Shown here piece by piece: positions 44,374 to 52,584 of a DNA stretch of 64,000 bases. Positions within the stretch are counted from its first letter, which is position 1; each line of letters begins with the position of its first letter. The notes beneath the pieces are model-generated. The model was not told where the DNA came from. It did not search any database and saw only the letters and a program-made list of their open reading frames with translations. Source of the stretch: Bog-756 sp963745955 (GTDB taxonomy: Bacteria; Actinomycetota; Acidimicrobiia; Acidimicrobiales; RAAP-2); assembly GCA_963745955.1 (NCBI GenBank), contig CAVUZI010000010.1, forward strand, positions 32,303 through 96,302, in the 5' to 3' direction. Both the position numbers and the translations under genes were made by a program.

Positions 44374-44646
44374 ATGACTGATCCCATCGACGAACCCACT
44401 CCGGCGCTGTCGAGCGACGTGAACTGCGAATCCCGACGTGGAGGTGGCGAGGTCTGGCTTTCGGAGCGGATCGAACTTCGACCCGCGCTCGTCCAGGGCT
44501 GCATCGAGTGGCTCGAGAACCAGCCTGGCGTCGACCGCGTGATCTACGAAGGGGCTGACGTGCTGCTCGTCGATGGCCGCTTCGATGAGGCCCTCCAGGA
44601 CGGGCTGAAGGCTTGGTGGACCGAGCGGATCGACGACCCTGCCTGA
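44374..44646 (+). CDS. Small hypothetical protein
   Basis: A 90-residue acidic soluble protein starting at ATG 44374. The core VWLSERIELRPALVQGCIEWLENQPGVD then DEALQDGLKAWW suggests an alpha/beta fold of the ferredoxin-like sort. No family recognised. The frame is open further upstream to 44227, but that part covers the tandem repeat and looks non-coding. First ORF after the tRNA. Confidence 0.5.
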   Translation: MTDPIDEPTPALSSDVNCESRRGGGEVWLSERIELRPALVQGCIEWLENQPGVDRVIYEGADVLLVDGRFDEALQDGLKAWWTERIDDPA

Positions 44647-44774
44647 GGCGGGCCGTGGTGGAGGATGGCGCGGTGGGCGGATCCTCCGCTTGCTGAGGTC
44701 GATCCCTGTGACGGTCACCGATCGGGCAGAGACGCCGTGCGTCCACCTGTTCGGGTCGACTGAGGGCCGACAAT

Positions 44775-45080
44775 GTGACCAAGGACCCTGGAAGTGCCCC
44801 CGGCAAGTGGGTGACGATGGCTGCGAGGGTCACCGAACTTGGCACGTTCCTGGTTCGATGGGAACGGATTGGAAGTACTGCCATGGCGATGTTGTGTTTT
44901 CTGGGCATGTGGGCGCTCTACTTCTGGCTGGCTCGAATCTGCCTCCGAGGGTCCGTTGCCACATCCAGGGCCAAGGACCGTACGACCATCGAAGCCGGGG
45001 GAAGCGCTTCTCGTGGCGGCATCCCTGACACCGTTCCCGCGGAGTGGATCGAGGCGTACCGGTCGGAGAGCGGTGCCTGA
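44775..45080 (+). CDS. Small single-pass membrane protein, hypothetical
   Basis: A protein of 101 residues (GTG 44775) or 87 (ATG 44817). It has one strong membrane segment (AMAMLCFLGMWALYFWLARI) near the middle and a polar C-terminal tail. No family recognised. It overlaps the following small ORF by 8 bases, so the two may be cotranslated. Confidence 0.45.
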   Translation: MTKDPGSAPGKWVTMAARVTELGTFLVRWERIGSTAMAMLCFLGMWALYFWLARICLRGSVATSRAKDRTTIEAGGSASRGGIPDTVPAEWIEAYRSESGA

Positions 45081-45348
45081 TCCCGTGACTGATGTGGAAT
45101 CGCCGGTCGATCCAGTCGGCTTCTCCACGCCCGGTGATGCCGACAGGGTCGTCGCCATCGAATCGTGGAATGAATCCGGGGCGGACATGGTCACCGTCGA
45201 GTTCACGGACGGACAGATCCAAAGCATGCCCATGGCCAAATCGGAAGCTCGGGCGAAGGCCCAACGTTGCTTCGGATCCGACGAGATCACCGAGACCAAG
45301 CGGAACGGGATCTCGCATCGATGGACCCGGCTGTCACGCCCGAAATGA
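45073..45348 (+). CDS. Small hypothetical protein
   Basis: A 91-residue soluble protein from the GTG at 45073. The stretch VVAIESWNESGADMVTVEFTDG followed by QSMPMAKSEARAKAQRCFG looks like a small beta-rich domain. It starts 8 bases before the stop of the upstream membrane protein, which supports it as a gene. Function unknown. Confidence 0.5.
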   Translation: MPDPVTDVESPVDPVGFSTPGDADRVVAIESWNESGADMVTVEFTDGQIQSMPMAKSEARAKAQRCFGSDEITETKRNGISHRWTRLSRPK

Positions 45349-45453
45349 CCCGAGGCCGATCCCGTCATCGTCAAATGTGATGATGGCGGGAGGGATGTGG
45401 TTGTGTCAGAATTTTCGACAGGGGAAAGAGGCAGCCGACTCGACAGTGGGGTG

Positions 45454-45493
45454 GGGGCAGTGGGCAGGGGCAGTGGGCAGGGCAGGGGCAGTG
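45454..45493 (+). repeat. G-rich 13-base tandem repeat
   Basis: GGGGCAGTGGGCA at 45454-45466 and 45467-45479, then GGGCA and a partial third unit to 45493. It lies in the 240-base gap between the small ORFs and the lipase-like gene. The rest of this gap shows no gene. Confidence 0.85.
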
Positions 45494-45591
45494 ATGCGTA
45501 GGGGCCGTGACACCGGAGTCGATGATACGGATTTCAGTGCCATGTGGCAGGTGCGCGATGTACACCGCACGTCGAATCCGAGCGCTGCACG

Positions 45592-46173
45592 TTGAGTAGA
45601 GCGCTCGTCTTCGTGGGGGGCTTTGCCGCTCCCGGTAATGAGTGGCCTCTCACCCCGATCCGGCGCCGTGCCCGCGAACAGGGCTGGCGAACGAAGTACT
45701 TCAACGAACGATTGGCGTTCGGGCCACTCACCACCTCGGCGGAGCGTCTGGTCAGGCTCAACGAACAGCTGGCCCAGACCCACGACGCCATCGTCGTTGT
45801 CGGACACTCGATGGGAGGACTCGTCGCCGAGCACGCCGCGGCGCTGGGGGCACCCATCGACGCCGTCGTCACGATCTGTACCCCCCACCAGGGTCACTTC
45901 CTGTCACGCTTCGGCCCGTTGCCGGTTATGAGGGAAATGGGGACCAACAGCGGCTACCTGAAAGGTGTGGACGCCATTCCCGGCCCGCGTCCACCGATCC
46001 TGGTGGTCACTGCGGCGAGAGACCGATTGGTTCCGAAGCGGGCCACTCGACCGAACCGGCCGCATACTGTCCTCGAAGTGCCGAGCGTCGGGCACCTGGG
46101 TGTGATCTTCGACCAAGGTGCGGCCGACGCCATGCTGGAGTGGGCCGATGCTCGGGTAAGAGAGACTGCCTGA
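45592..46173 (+). CDS. Alpha/beta hydrolase (lipase/esterase-like)
   Basis: A protein of about 193 residues with a full catalytic triad. The nucleophile elbow is VVVGHSMGGLVAEH, the Asp is in VTAARDRLVPKRA, and the His is in PSVGHLGVIFD. The N-terminal strand ALVFVGGFAAPGNEW matches small lipases of the PGAP1-like group. The TTG at 45592 gives the most sensible N-terminus; GTG 45544 adds 16 polar residues. Convergent with the binding-protein gene. Substrate unknown. Confidence 0.75.
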   Translation: MSRALVFVGGFAAPGNEWPLTPIRRRAREQGWRTKYFNERLAFGPLTTSAERLVRLNEQLAQTHDAIVVVGHSMGGLVAEHAAALGAPIDAVVTICTPHQGHFLSRFGPLPVMREMGTNSGYLKGVDAIPGPRPPILVVTAARDRLVPKRATRPNRPHTVLEVPSVGHLGVIFDQGAADAMLEWADARVRETA

Positions 46174-46222
46174 CGACGAGGCCCGCTGAGAGCGGCTCTC
46201 CCCGGGACGCCGTCCTTCCGGC

Positions 46223-47561
46223 TCACGTGCCCGGGCGTGCCGACCGGGGGTGTGACCGGGACGGGGTGCTTCACATTGTTCTGCAGGCAGACGAAGACCT
46301 GGTTGCCCTTGCGAAAGACGGGCACGAACTTCGTGCCCTGGACCTGTACATAGGCATCGCATATCGGATAGGTGGTCTGGGTGTGGGCCGTCTCCCAGTT
46401 GGTCACGGTGGAGACACCGCCACCGTTGTTGGCGGTGAAGTGGTTGGTGATGTTGATGACGTTGGCCTGGGTGAGGTCGTTCCCGGCCGCCTTGATGGCG
46501 TCGGCCAACAGGGCGGCGGACTGCCAGCCCTGTAACGCGGTGCCGTTGTAGGTGAAGGCCGGCTCGTACTTGTTCATCTCTTCGATGTAGGTCTTCATGC
46601 CGGGATAGGCGTTGTCGATCTGTGCCGCCTCGTAGGGGACCGTCCCCGAGAGCCCCAGGTACACACCCTTCATCAGGCTGCTGTACTGGGCCAGAAGTGA
46701 CCGGTCGTACCCGTTGAGCCACAGCTGGGTGATCTTGAGCCCGTACTGCTGGATGGCCCGGGCCATGGTGATGTTGTCGCTCTCCTGCATGCACGACATC
46801 ACCATGTCGCTGCCGGCCTGTTGCATCCGCTGCACGGCGGACGAGTAGCTTCCACCGAGCTGGGCGCCGACATCCTCGTAGCTCACGTCGAACCCGTTCT
46901 GACGCAGTACGTTGGCCGCGGTCGAACAGGCATCGTAGGAGGAGGTGATGGCAGGTCCGTAGCTGATCACCGCAACCGACTTCGACTTGGTCTGCTTCAT
47001 GAAATACACATAGGACGGCACGCCGGCCGCGTAGTTCTGCACCGAGTTGCCGCCCGCGCCGAACAGGTTGGGAGCGTTGGCCCAGTTCCCGCTCACGTTG
47101 TACCCATAGGTGGGCGTGCCGGTCTCGACGAAGTAGTTGGGGGTGAACCAGTACGACGCCACCATCACCGCGAAGACGTGGTCCTGGTCGATCAGGGTGT
47201 GGGTCAGCTGGGTGAACTGGCTGGGCGACCCACCGTCATCGAGGTTGTAGGCCAGGATCAGCTTCCGCCCGTTGATGCCGCCCTGGGCGTCGACCATGTC
47301 GAAGTAGGCCTTGACGCCGGGGGCCAAGCCGTCGAAGTCGGCGGCGATGGAGCCGCTCAGAGTGGAGATGGCGCCCACGTCGATGGCCGTCGACTTCACC
47401 CCCGGTGCGGTGCCGGTCTTTTGCGGCGCCGACGAGGTCGTGGGAGCGACGGACGTCGACGTCGACGTCGACGACGGGGAGGATGAACATCCGGCGACGG
47501 CAATGGCGATCCCCAGCGCCAATGCACCCGGTACGACGCGGATCCCCCGGTGTTCCCCCAT
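46223..47561 (-). CDS. ABC transporter substrate-binding lipoprotein, LivK-like (C-terminal frame break)
   Basis: A reverse-strand binding protein of about 446 residues. The lipoprotein signal ends in IAIAVAGCSSS, followed by a Ser/Thr-rich linker and a type 1 periplasmic binding domain (DVGAISTLSGSIAADFDG, AYFDMVDAQGGINGRKLIL). ATG 47561 is preferred because GAAAGGGCGG lies upstream. The frame runs on to 45954, but through the convergent hydrolase gene; dropping one G from a CCCGGG run near 46235 ends it at 46223 (PGT, stop). No partner permease is adjacent. Confidence 0.87.
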
Positions 47562-47695
47562 GGCCGCCCTTTCTCCCGGCAACGGCTGCAGGCCGCCACC
47601 ATATCCCCCATTCCCGGACCGCGCTCTGAGTCATCGCCCCGGGCCGGAGGGGCGCCCGCGGTCCGACGGGGACCGACCTGCCGTACGCTCTTCCG

Positions 47696-47854
47696 GTGCC
47701 GGCAACGGATTCGAAGGGGTGTGGAGTCTGCGGTCATCCGGGCTCGCATGCCCCCGGTGACCGCTCCGGTTCGGGAACCGGCCGGTACTGCGACGAGTGC
47801 GATCGCTGCTGGGCCGACCGGCAGAACAACGACAGACCGCCACACCACACATGA
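47696..47854 (+). CDS. Small zinc-ribbon protein
   Basis: A short ORF of 52 residues from GTG 47696 to TGA 47854 with six Cys, in CGVCGHPGSH and YCDECDRCW. The spacing C-x2-C...C-x2-C fits a zinc ribbon or knuckle. The tail is polar and His-rich. No family recognised. It stands alone in a 480-base gap whose other parts show no gene, and the Cys pattern is the main support. Confidence 0.5.
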   Translation: MPATDSKGCGVCGHPGSHAPGDRSGSGTGRYCDECDRCWADRQNNDRPPHHT

Positions 47855-48045
47855 CCGCGGAGCCGTTCCTGCGATGCCGGGCGGGGGCAGGATCGTCGCC
47901 GGTTCGGACGTATGACGCAACGGGGCCGCACCGGGTGACGGGATCCATCTCGGATGACCTGTTCCGACGGCTCCGTCCGACCTGAGATTCGGGCAGATGC
48001 CGCGGGACCCTGGCCCACCGGGTAAGCTATCCGGAGCGACGTCAT

Positions 48046-48483
48046 TTGTGGATTATCCGACGGCAGGGGCAGTTGGGTGCGGGGCTGGTGCACAATGATC
48101 TGATCACCGAGCGAGCTTGGGAGAGGCTGCGGCGGGACCCGTCGATGCCGCAACGGTGGGAGCTCGTGGCTGACAGACTGGACGCCGGCGAGGCCATCCA
48201 GTTCGACACGCTGGCCAAGTGGCGAGAGCTCGGAGCCGGGCACGATGAACCAGAGGCCGAAGGGTTCTTGGTTCTGACCGACCGCCGTCTGTTGTTCGCC
48301 ACGTTCGCCCTGGGTGTGCACCTCGACGTGCGGATCTCACGGATAACCAACGCGTGGGTCACCCGCTTGAAGGCGAGGCTGGCACACCTCGAAGTGGAGA
48401 CGGGCGATCGACGCGTCCACGCCTTCTGGACGGCAGCCAAGCCGGCCTGGCTGGTCGTCGGAGCCGTACACGGGGGTACGTGA
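48046..48483 (+). CDS. PH-like domain protein, hypothetical
   Basis: A protein of up to 145 residues. The C-terminal part FLVLTDRRLLFATFALGVHLDVRISRITNAW resembles bacterial PH domains of the YokE/bPH sort, which fold into a small beta barrel. The N-terminal helix RAWERLRRDP is uncertain. The start is TTG 48046 as read; a later start is possible. A 225-base stretch with no convincing gene follows. Confidence 0.55.
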   Translation: MWIIRRQGQLGAGLVHNDLITERAWERLRRDPSMPQRWELVADRLDAGEAIQFDTLAKWRELGAGHDEPEAEGFLVLTDRRLLFATFALGVHLDVRISRITNAWVTRLKARLAHLEVETGDRRVHAFWTAAKPAWLVVGAVHGGT

Positions 48484-48710
48484 CTCGCTGAGGAAGGACG
48501 GGTGCGGGACCTTTTGGGCACGGGTCGGTGGCCAGAGTGGCCGTTCCCCTCAGCTAGCCTCTGTCGCACGGTGTCGCTTCGGGGGCTCGCAACTCGGTCG
48601 GTAGGGGTGCGGTGGCGTCCAACGTGGGCCGGATACCGGCAGCTTGGGCATCGACGAGAAGAACAGTCCGATCGGCGTCGTGACGCGTCGGGCCCTGCGA
48701 GGAAGCAACG

Positions 48711-49217
48711 ATGACAGAGGGACGGTCAACGATGCCAGGTCATGAGAGGCGAGCGGGGGACGCCATCGTCCTGCCCGTGTTCCTTGCCGACGATCGATGC
48801 CTGATCGAGCAGGCCGACGGCGAGATTGTCGGATTCGGGTACAAGCCCTTCCTCGACGAGGCCAGGACGGTGGAGCTCGTCGAGGATGAGGGAGCTCCGG
48901 TGCTTCCGGGCGTCTTCTACACCCGGGTGGCCGGCGTCTCCTTTCACGATGACGCCCTCCAGCTTCCCCATTTCGCCGCGGGCCAGAAGGTCGAGATCAG
49001 GCATGAGCCGGCCAATCCGTCGGATCGCAGCGCATTGGCGATCTTCGGTGGTGGCCAGCGGGTGGGATACCTCCCCGGCCCGATCGCAGAGGTGCTGGCA
49101 CCCTCTGGGACGAGAGCGGGGCACGGCGTGATCTTGATGGAATGGTCGACGAACGGCGTGCGCAACGGGATCTCCGTGCTCGGCTCCATGCACGTCGAGC
49201 TCTCGGTATCGACCTGA
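48711..49217 (+). CDS. HIRAN-domain protein
   Basis: A 168-residue protein whose C-terminal half is a HIRAN domain: TRVAGVSFHDDALQ, then VEIRHEPANPSDRSALAIF and VGYLPGPIAEVLAP. HIRAN domains bind 3' ends or unusual structures in DNA, often fused to SNF2 helicases; here it is alone. ATG 48711 has GAGGAAG upstream; ATG 48732 is the alternative. It lies next to IS21 debris, and may have come with it. Confidence 0.7.
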   Translation: MTEGRSTMPGHERRAGDAIVLPVFLADDRCLIEQADGEIVGFGYKPFLDEARTVELVEDEGAPVLPGVFYTRVAGVSFHDDALQLPHFAAGQKVEIRHEPANPSDRSALAIFGGGQRVGYLPGPIAEVLAPSGTRAGHGVILMEWSTNGVRNGISVLGSMHVELSVST

Positions 49218-49299
49218 GACCGGCAGGGACCCCCGCCCCGGTCGACGTGGACCCGGTAGCGCCTCATCTGACCAATGGACCACCCAACCCAGCCTGTCC

Positions 49300-49893
49300 C
49301 GGTTCGCCTCCCTGCCCTCACCGTTCACTCTGGCCGACTTCGACTTCTCGGCCCAGCCGTCGGTGGACAAGAAGATCATCGATGAGCTGGCCACCCTGCG
49401 CTTCGTCGAGGACGCCACCAATGTGCTCCTGATCGGACCGCCGGGGGTGGGTAAGACCATGCTGGCCGTCGGGCTCGGACATGCGGCCGTGGCCGCGGGG
49501 ATGCGCACCTATTACACGACGGCCGCCGAGCTGGCGGCCCGGTGCCACCGGGCGGCATTGGAGGGCAGGTGGGCGACAACCATGCGCTTCTATGCCGGGC
49601 CACGGCTCCTGATCATCGACGAGGTGGGCTACCTGCCCCTTCCCGCCGAAGCGGCCGCCGCCCTGTTCCAGGTGGTCAGCCAGCGCTACCTGAAGGGTTC
49701 GATCGCCCTCACCACCAACCTCGGGATCGCCAGCTGGGGGAAGGTCTTCAACGACGACCCCATGGTGGCCGGCGCCATGTTGGACCGGCTCCTCCACCGG
49801 AGCGTCGTCCTCAACATCGACGGTGACAGCTACCGGATGCGCAGTCACCGGGCCCGGGCCGAGGCCAGCCGGAAGGCGGTGGCCGGACCATGA
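49300..49893 (+). pseudogene. IS21-family IstB-like ATPase, 5'-truncated
   Basis: The C-terminal two thirds of an IstB helper ATPase, about 197 residues. Walker A is GPPGVGKTMLAVGLG, Walker B is LLIIDEVGYLPL, and sensor 1 is SIALTTNLG. The upstream part, from about PFTLADFDFSAQPSVDKK, still matches, but the N-terminal helical domain and the IstA transposase are missing. It is a remnant and cannot act alone. The IS21 right end lies about 260 bases downstream. Confidence 0.85.
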
Positions 49894-50114
49894 ACGACCC
49901 TCGCACCGCCGACACGCCCACGGCCGACCCCGACGAAAGGAAGCAAACCATCTATCGCACGTCCGCCTACTACGCCCCGGCATCGCCGATGGGCCTGTTA
50001 CCGGCGTGCTGGAAGGTCATGCACCACTGCACTACCTGTCACGATCGGGTCGGTCCCGACCAGCTCATCGGGCACGCTCGTCAGCACGACAAGGAGGTGG
50101 TCGACACCGACTGA
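49890..50114 (+). CDS. Small zinc-finger-like protein, IS21-linked
   Basis: A 74-residue protein whose ATG overlaps the IstB stop (ATGA). The segment HHCTTCHDRV then IGHARQHD gives C-x2-C and H-x3-H, a plausible zinc finger. It is between IstB and the IS end repeats, so it is probably an accessory or passenger gene of the element. No function known. Confidence 0.5.
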   Translation: MNDPRTADTPTADPDERKQTIYRTSAYYAPASPMGLLPACWKVMHHCTTCHDRVGPDQLIGHARQHDKEVVDTD

Positions 50115-50151
50115 CCTATACTCACCACAAGCTCGCTGCCCCGCTCAACAA

Positions 50152-50220
50152 CTGGGGAATTTCGGTGATCGAGTCTGGGGAGTAATCCGTGATCCCTACC
50201 ACTGGGGCGCCCTGACCGGC
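50152..50220. repeat. IS21-type right-end repeats
   Basis: Three copies of CTGGGG start at 50152, 50175 and 50202. The first two continue with similar text (AATTTCGGTGATCGAG and AGTAATCCGTGATCCC). Spaced repeats of this kind make up the ends of IS21 elements, where the transposase binds. Together with the truncated IstB gene this marks the right end of an old IS21 copy. Confidence 0.6.
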
Positions 50221-50463
50221 ATTCGGGCGTGAGGATAACTTCCGAAGAGTTTCCATGACCGTTGCGGCCACCCCGGACGGATGAAATGCTGATCGTGGCT
50301 GCCGGCGTGGTCGCCGAATTTGGCTTGCAACCTCGAGTGCGTCGAAGAGTCTGGCGCGAAGACCCCGGGGGACCAAGGACTGTCGCTACGAGCACGAACC
50401 CCAGCATCCGCTTCCACCTGGTCCTCCCCGGCAGCCTCCGATCCATACCTGGGAGGTGAAGCA
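50221..50463 (+). other. Non-coding leader of the IS110 element, candidate bridge RNA region
   Basis: A stretch of about 240 bases between the IS21 end and the IS110 recombinase shows no gene of its own. IS110-group elements are known to encode a structured guide (bridge) RNA in such a leader. Short stems are visible, for example around GCCGAATTTGGC near 50316. I could not fold it or define the element end. Confidence 0.35.
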
Positions 50464-51702
50464 GTGAAACGAATACGTGAACGGGTTGCCGGCCTGGACG
50501 TGCATCGAGACACCGTCGTGGCCTGCTGTCAGGTCAAACAACCTGATCGGTCCATCGAGGTGACGAAGCAATCCTTCGCCACCACGGCCAACGGTCTCGG
50601 TGAGCTGGCCACATGGTTGAGCGACGCTGGCGTCGACACGGTGGCGATGGAGGCCACCGGCGTCTACTGGAAGCCGGTCTACTACTGCCTCGAAGGGCTG
50701 TTCGACGAGCTGTGGCTCTGTAACGCACAGCACGTGAAGAACGTGCCAGGACGCAAGACCGACCTCTCTGACGCCGAGTGGCTGGCCGATGTCGCAGCCC
50801 ATGGGATGGTCCGCCCGAGCTTCGTGCCCCCACCCGAGATTCGGGAGCTCCGCGATGTCACGCGCTACCGAAAGACCCAGGTCGAAGCCCGGGCCAAGGA
50901 GATCCAGCGCCTAGAAAAGACCCTTCAAGACGCCGGCATCAAACTGTCCTCGGTGGCGTCGAAGGTCTGGAGCAAGTCGTCGCGGGAGATGATCGAGGCG
51001 ATGATCGACGGCGAGCGGGACCCCAAAGTCCTAGCCCAGATGGCCAAGTCGCGTTTGCGTGCCAAGATTCCCCAGCTCGAAGAAGCGTTCAGCGGTCGCT
51101 TCGGCTCCCACCATGCTCTGGTTTGTCGCCAGGTGATCGAACACATCGACTTCTTGGATCGCTCCATCGCCACACTCACAGCCGACGTGACGGATCGCCT
51201 GTGTCCTTTTGAGTCGGCGGTCACCATCTTGTGCTCGATTCCCGGGGTCTCGAGGACCACTGCCGAGGTGATGATCGCCGAGATGGGGGTCGACATGACC
51301 CGCTTCCCGACCTCGGGCCACCTATGCGCATGGGCCGGGGTCGCCCCGGCCAGTCATGAGTCGGCCGGGAAGCGTCAACCCGTCGGCACGCGCCACGGCT
51401 CAACCTGGCTGCAGCGTGCTCTCGTCGAAGCGGCCAGAGGGGCATCACGCACTAAGGGCACCTACCTATCCGCCCAGTACTCCAGGCTTGCCCGACGGAG
51501 AGGGTCCAACAAGGCCACCATTGCCGTTGCCCACTCCATCTTGGATGTCTCCTGGCACCTGCTCACCAACGGTGCCCTCTATGACGACCCTGGCGCCCGA
51601 TTCTTCGAGCTCCGACACGATCCAGCGGTTGAGGCGAAGCGGCTCCAGCGCAGGATCGAAGACCTCGGCTTCGACGTCAGCATCGCCCCAGCTGCGGCAT
51701 AG
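50464..51702 (+). CDS. IS110-family transposase (DEDD recombinase)
   Basis: A 412-residue IS110 recombinase. The RuvC-like DEDD domain has GLDVHRDTVVACC, VAMEATGVYWKPV and KTDLSDAEWLADV. The C-terminal Tnp domain with the catalytic Ser region has ILCSIPGVSRTTAEVMIAEMG and LCAWAGVAPASHESAGKR. The GTG at 50464 is preceded by GGAGGTG. Frame and motifs are intact, so it may be active. It sits inside or beside an older IS21 remnant, upstream of the ars cluster. Confidence 0.93.
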   Translation: MKRIRERVAGLDVHRDTVVACCQVKQPDRSIEVTKQSFATTANGLGELATWLSDAGVDTVAMEATGVYWKPVYYCLEGLFDELWLCNAQHVKNVPGRKTDLSDAEWLADVAAHGMVRPSFVPPPEIRELRDVTRYRKTQVEARAKEIQRLEKTLQDAGIKLSSVASKVWSKSSREMIEAMIDGERDPKVLAQMAKSRLRAKIPQLEEAFSGRFGSHHALVCRQVIEHIDFLDRSIATLTADVTDRLCPFESAVTILCSIPGVSRTTAEVMIAEMGVDMTRFPTSGHLCAWAGVAPASHESAGKRQPVGTRHGSTWLQRALVEAARGASRTKGTYLSAQYSRLARRRGSNKATIAVAHSILDVSWHLLTNGALYDDPGARFFELRHDPAVEAKRLQRRIEDLGFDVSIAPAAA

Positions 51703-51786
51703 CGGTTCTCCAACATTCGTCATCGGCGCCGCAGACAGGCACCTCGTCCGCGCGCGCCTAGCGGTGCGACGGGACTTATTGCATTT

Positions 51787-51809
51787 CACCCCAGCAAACT
51801 GACCCCAGC
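51787..51809. repeat. Short repeat resembling an IS end
   Basis: CACCCCAGC (51787-51795) and GACCCCAGC (51801-51809); on the reverse strand GCTGGGGT occurs twice. These lie in the 160-base gap after the IS110 gene. They look like a remnant of an IS terminal repeat. The rest of the gap has no gene. Confidence 0.35.
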
Positions 51810-51862
51810 TTCGACTCCCTTCTAGGGCAGCGCGGATCGGTTCATGTCCCGAGGGCTGGCGC

Positions 51863-52531
51863 TCAGACGAGGCTGATGCTTGGCGCTAGTGAAGCGATGC
51901 GATCGGAGAGGACATCCACTGCCTGGTCAAACGTGGTGGCAGCATTCGTCGCAGCCGGGTCGGGCACAGACCAATGCAGCTCCCGGATGCCTGTTTGCTC
52001 AGTTAAGACATCGTGCGCTCGGTCGCAGACGCTGATCACCAGGTCATCCTTATCGAGCTCTGGCAACGGCTTCGGATACGCACCGGCCAGATCGATCCCT
52101 CGACGAGCGGCCACTTCCAGTGCTCCAGCCTGGAGTTGGGCTGCTGGGGTGATTCCGGCGCTGGTTGCCGGTACCGAGTGATGTTGGTTCCAGATTGCCT
52201 CGGCCAGCTGGGAGCGAGCCGAGTTCTCGGTGCACACGAAGACGATCCTCTGCGCCGGCGCGCCACCTGCCAATTGCAGCCCGGCAAGAGTGGACGGCAC
52301 GAGCTGTACGAACCGCTTCCTGCGATCGCCCTCTGATGCCACCCGCACGACGACGCCGAGGTCCTCCAGTACTCCCAAGTGATGAGCCATCAGGTTGCTC
52401 CCCAATCCCAACATCTCCCCGAGCTCCGAGGGCGATCGATCAGAGAGGTGGAGGGCATCGACGACGGCCAGGCGATGCGGATCGCCGAGGGCGGCATGCA
52501 GATGGGCTCGAGTTAATAGATCAAGAGACAT
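51863..52531 (-). CDS. ArsR repressor fused to low-molecular-weight-phosphatase-type arsenate reductase
   Basis: A 222-residue fusion. The N-terminal 80 residues are an ArsR-type winged helix (LHAALGDPHRLAVVDALHLS, SNLMAHHLGVLEDLGVVVR). The rest is an arsenate reductase/LMW phosphatase domain with the P-loop CTENSAR and VPDPAATN near the end. The DNA-binding domain lacks the usual CVC metal site. ATG 52531 gives the natural ArsR start. It is divergent from the second arsC, sharing an operator palindrome. It couples sensing and arsenate reduction in one chain. Confidence 0.88.
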   Translation of the reverse strand: MSLDLLTRAHLHAALGDPHRLAVVDALHLSDRSPSELGEMLGLGSNLMAHHLGVLEDLGVVVRVASEGDRRKRFVQLVPSTLAGLQLAGGAPAQRIVFVCTENSARSQLAEAIWNQHHSVPATSAGITPAAQLQAGALEVAARRGIDLAGAYPKPLPELDKDDLVISVCDRAHDVLTEQTGIRELHWSVPDPAATNAATTFDQAVDVLSDRIASLAPSISLV

Positions 52532-52553
52532 TGACTCAATATTAGTTGAGTCA
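52532..52553. promoter_or_regulatory. Operator palindrome between divergent ars genes
   Basis: TGACTCAA, six bases, TTGAGTCA: a perfect inverted repeat that abuts the start of the arsR-arsC fusion and precedes arsC. This is the size and position expected for an ArsR operator. Confidence 0.75.
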
Positions 52554-52584
52554 TAGAGTGCAGACAAGCAAAGGGGGTAAAGAG

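Noticed and set aside
45954..46222. C-terminal extension of the LivK-like protein over the hydrolase gene
   Set aside because: The extension has no binding-protein character and overlaps a convergent gene with an intact triad; one base fewer gives a natural stop at 46223.
48502..48714. 70-codon forward frame
   Set aside because: Arg/Trp-rich peptide with no pattern; probably non-coding.
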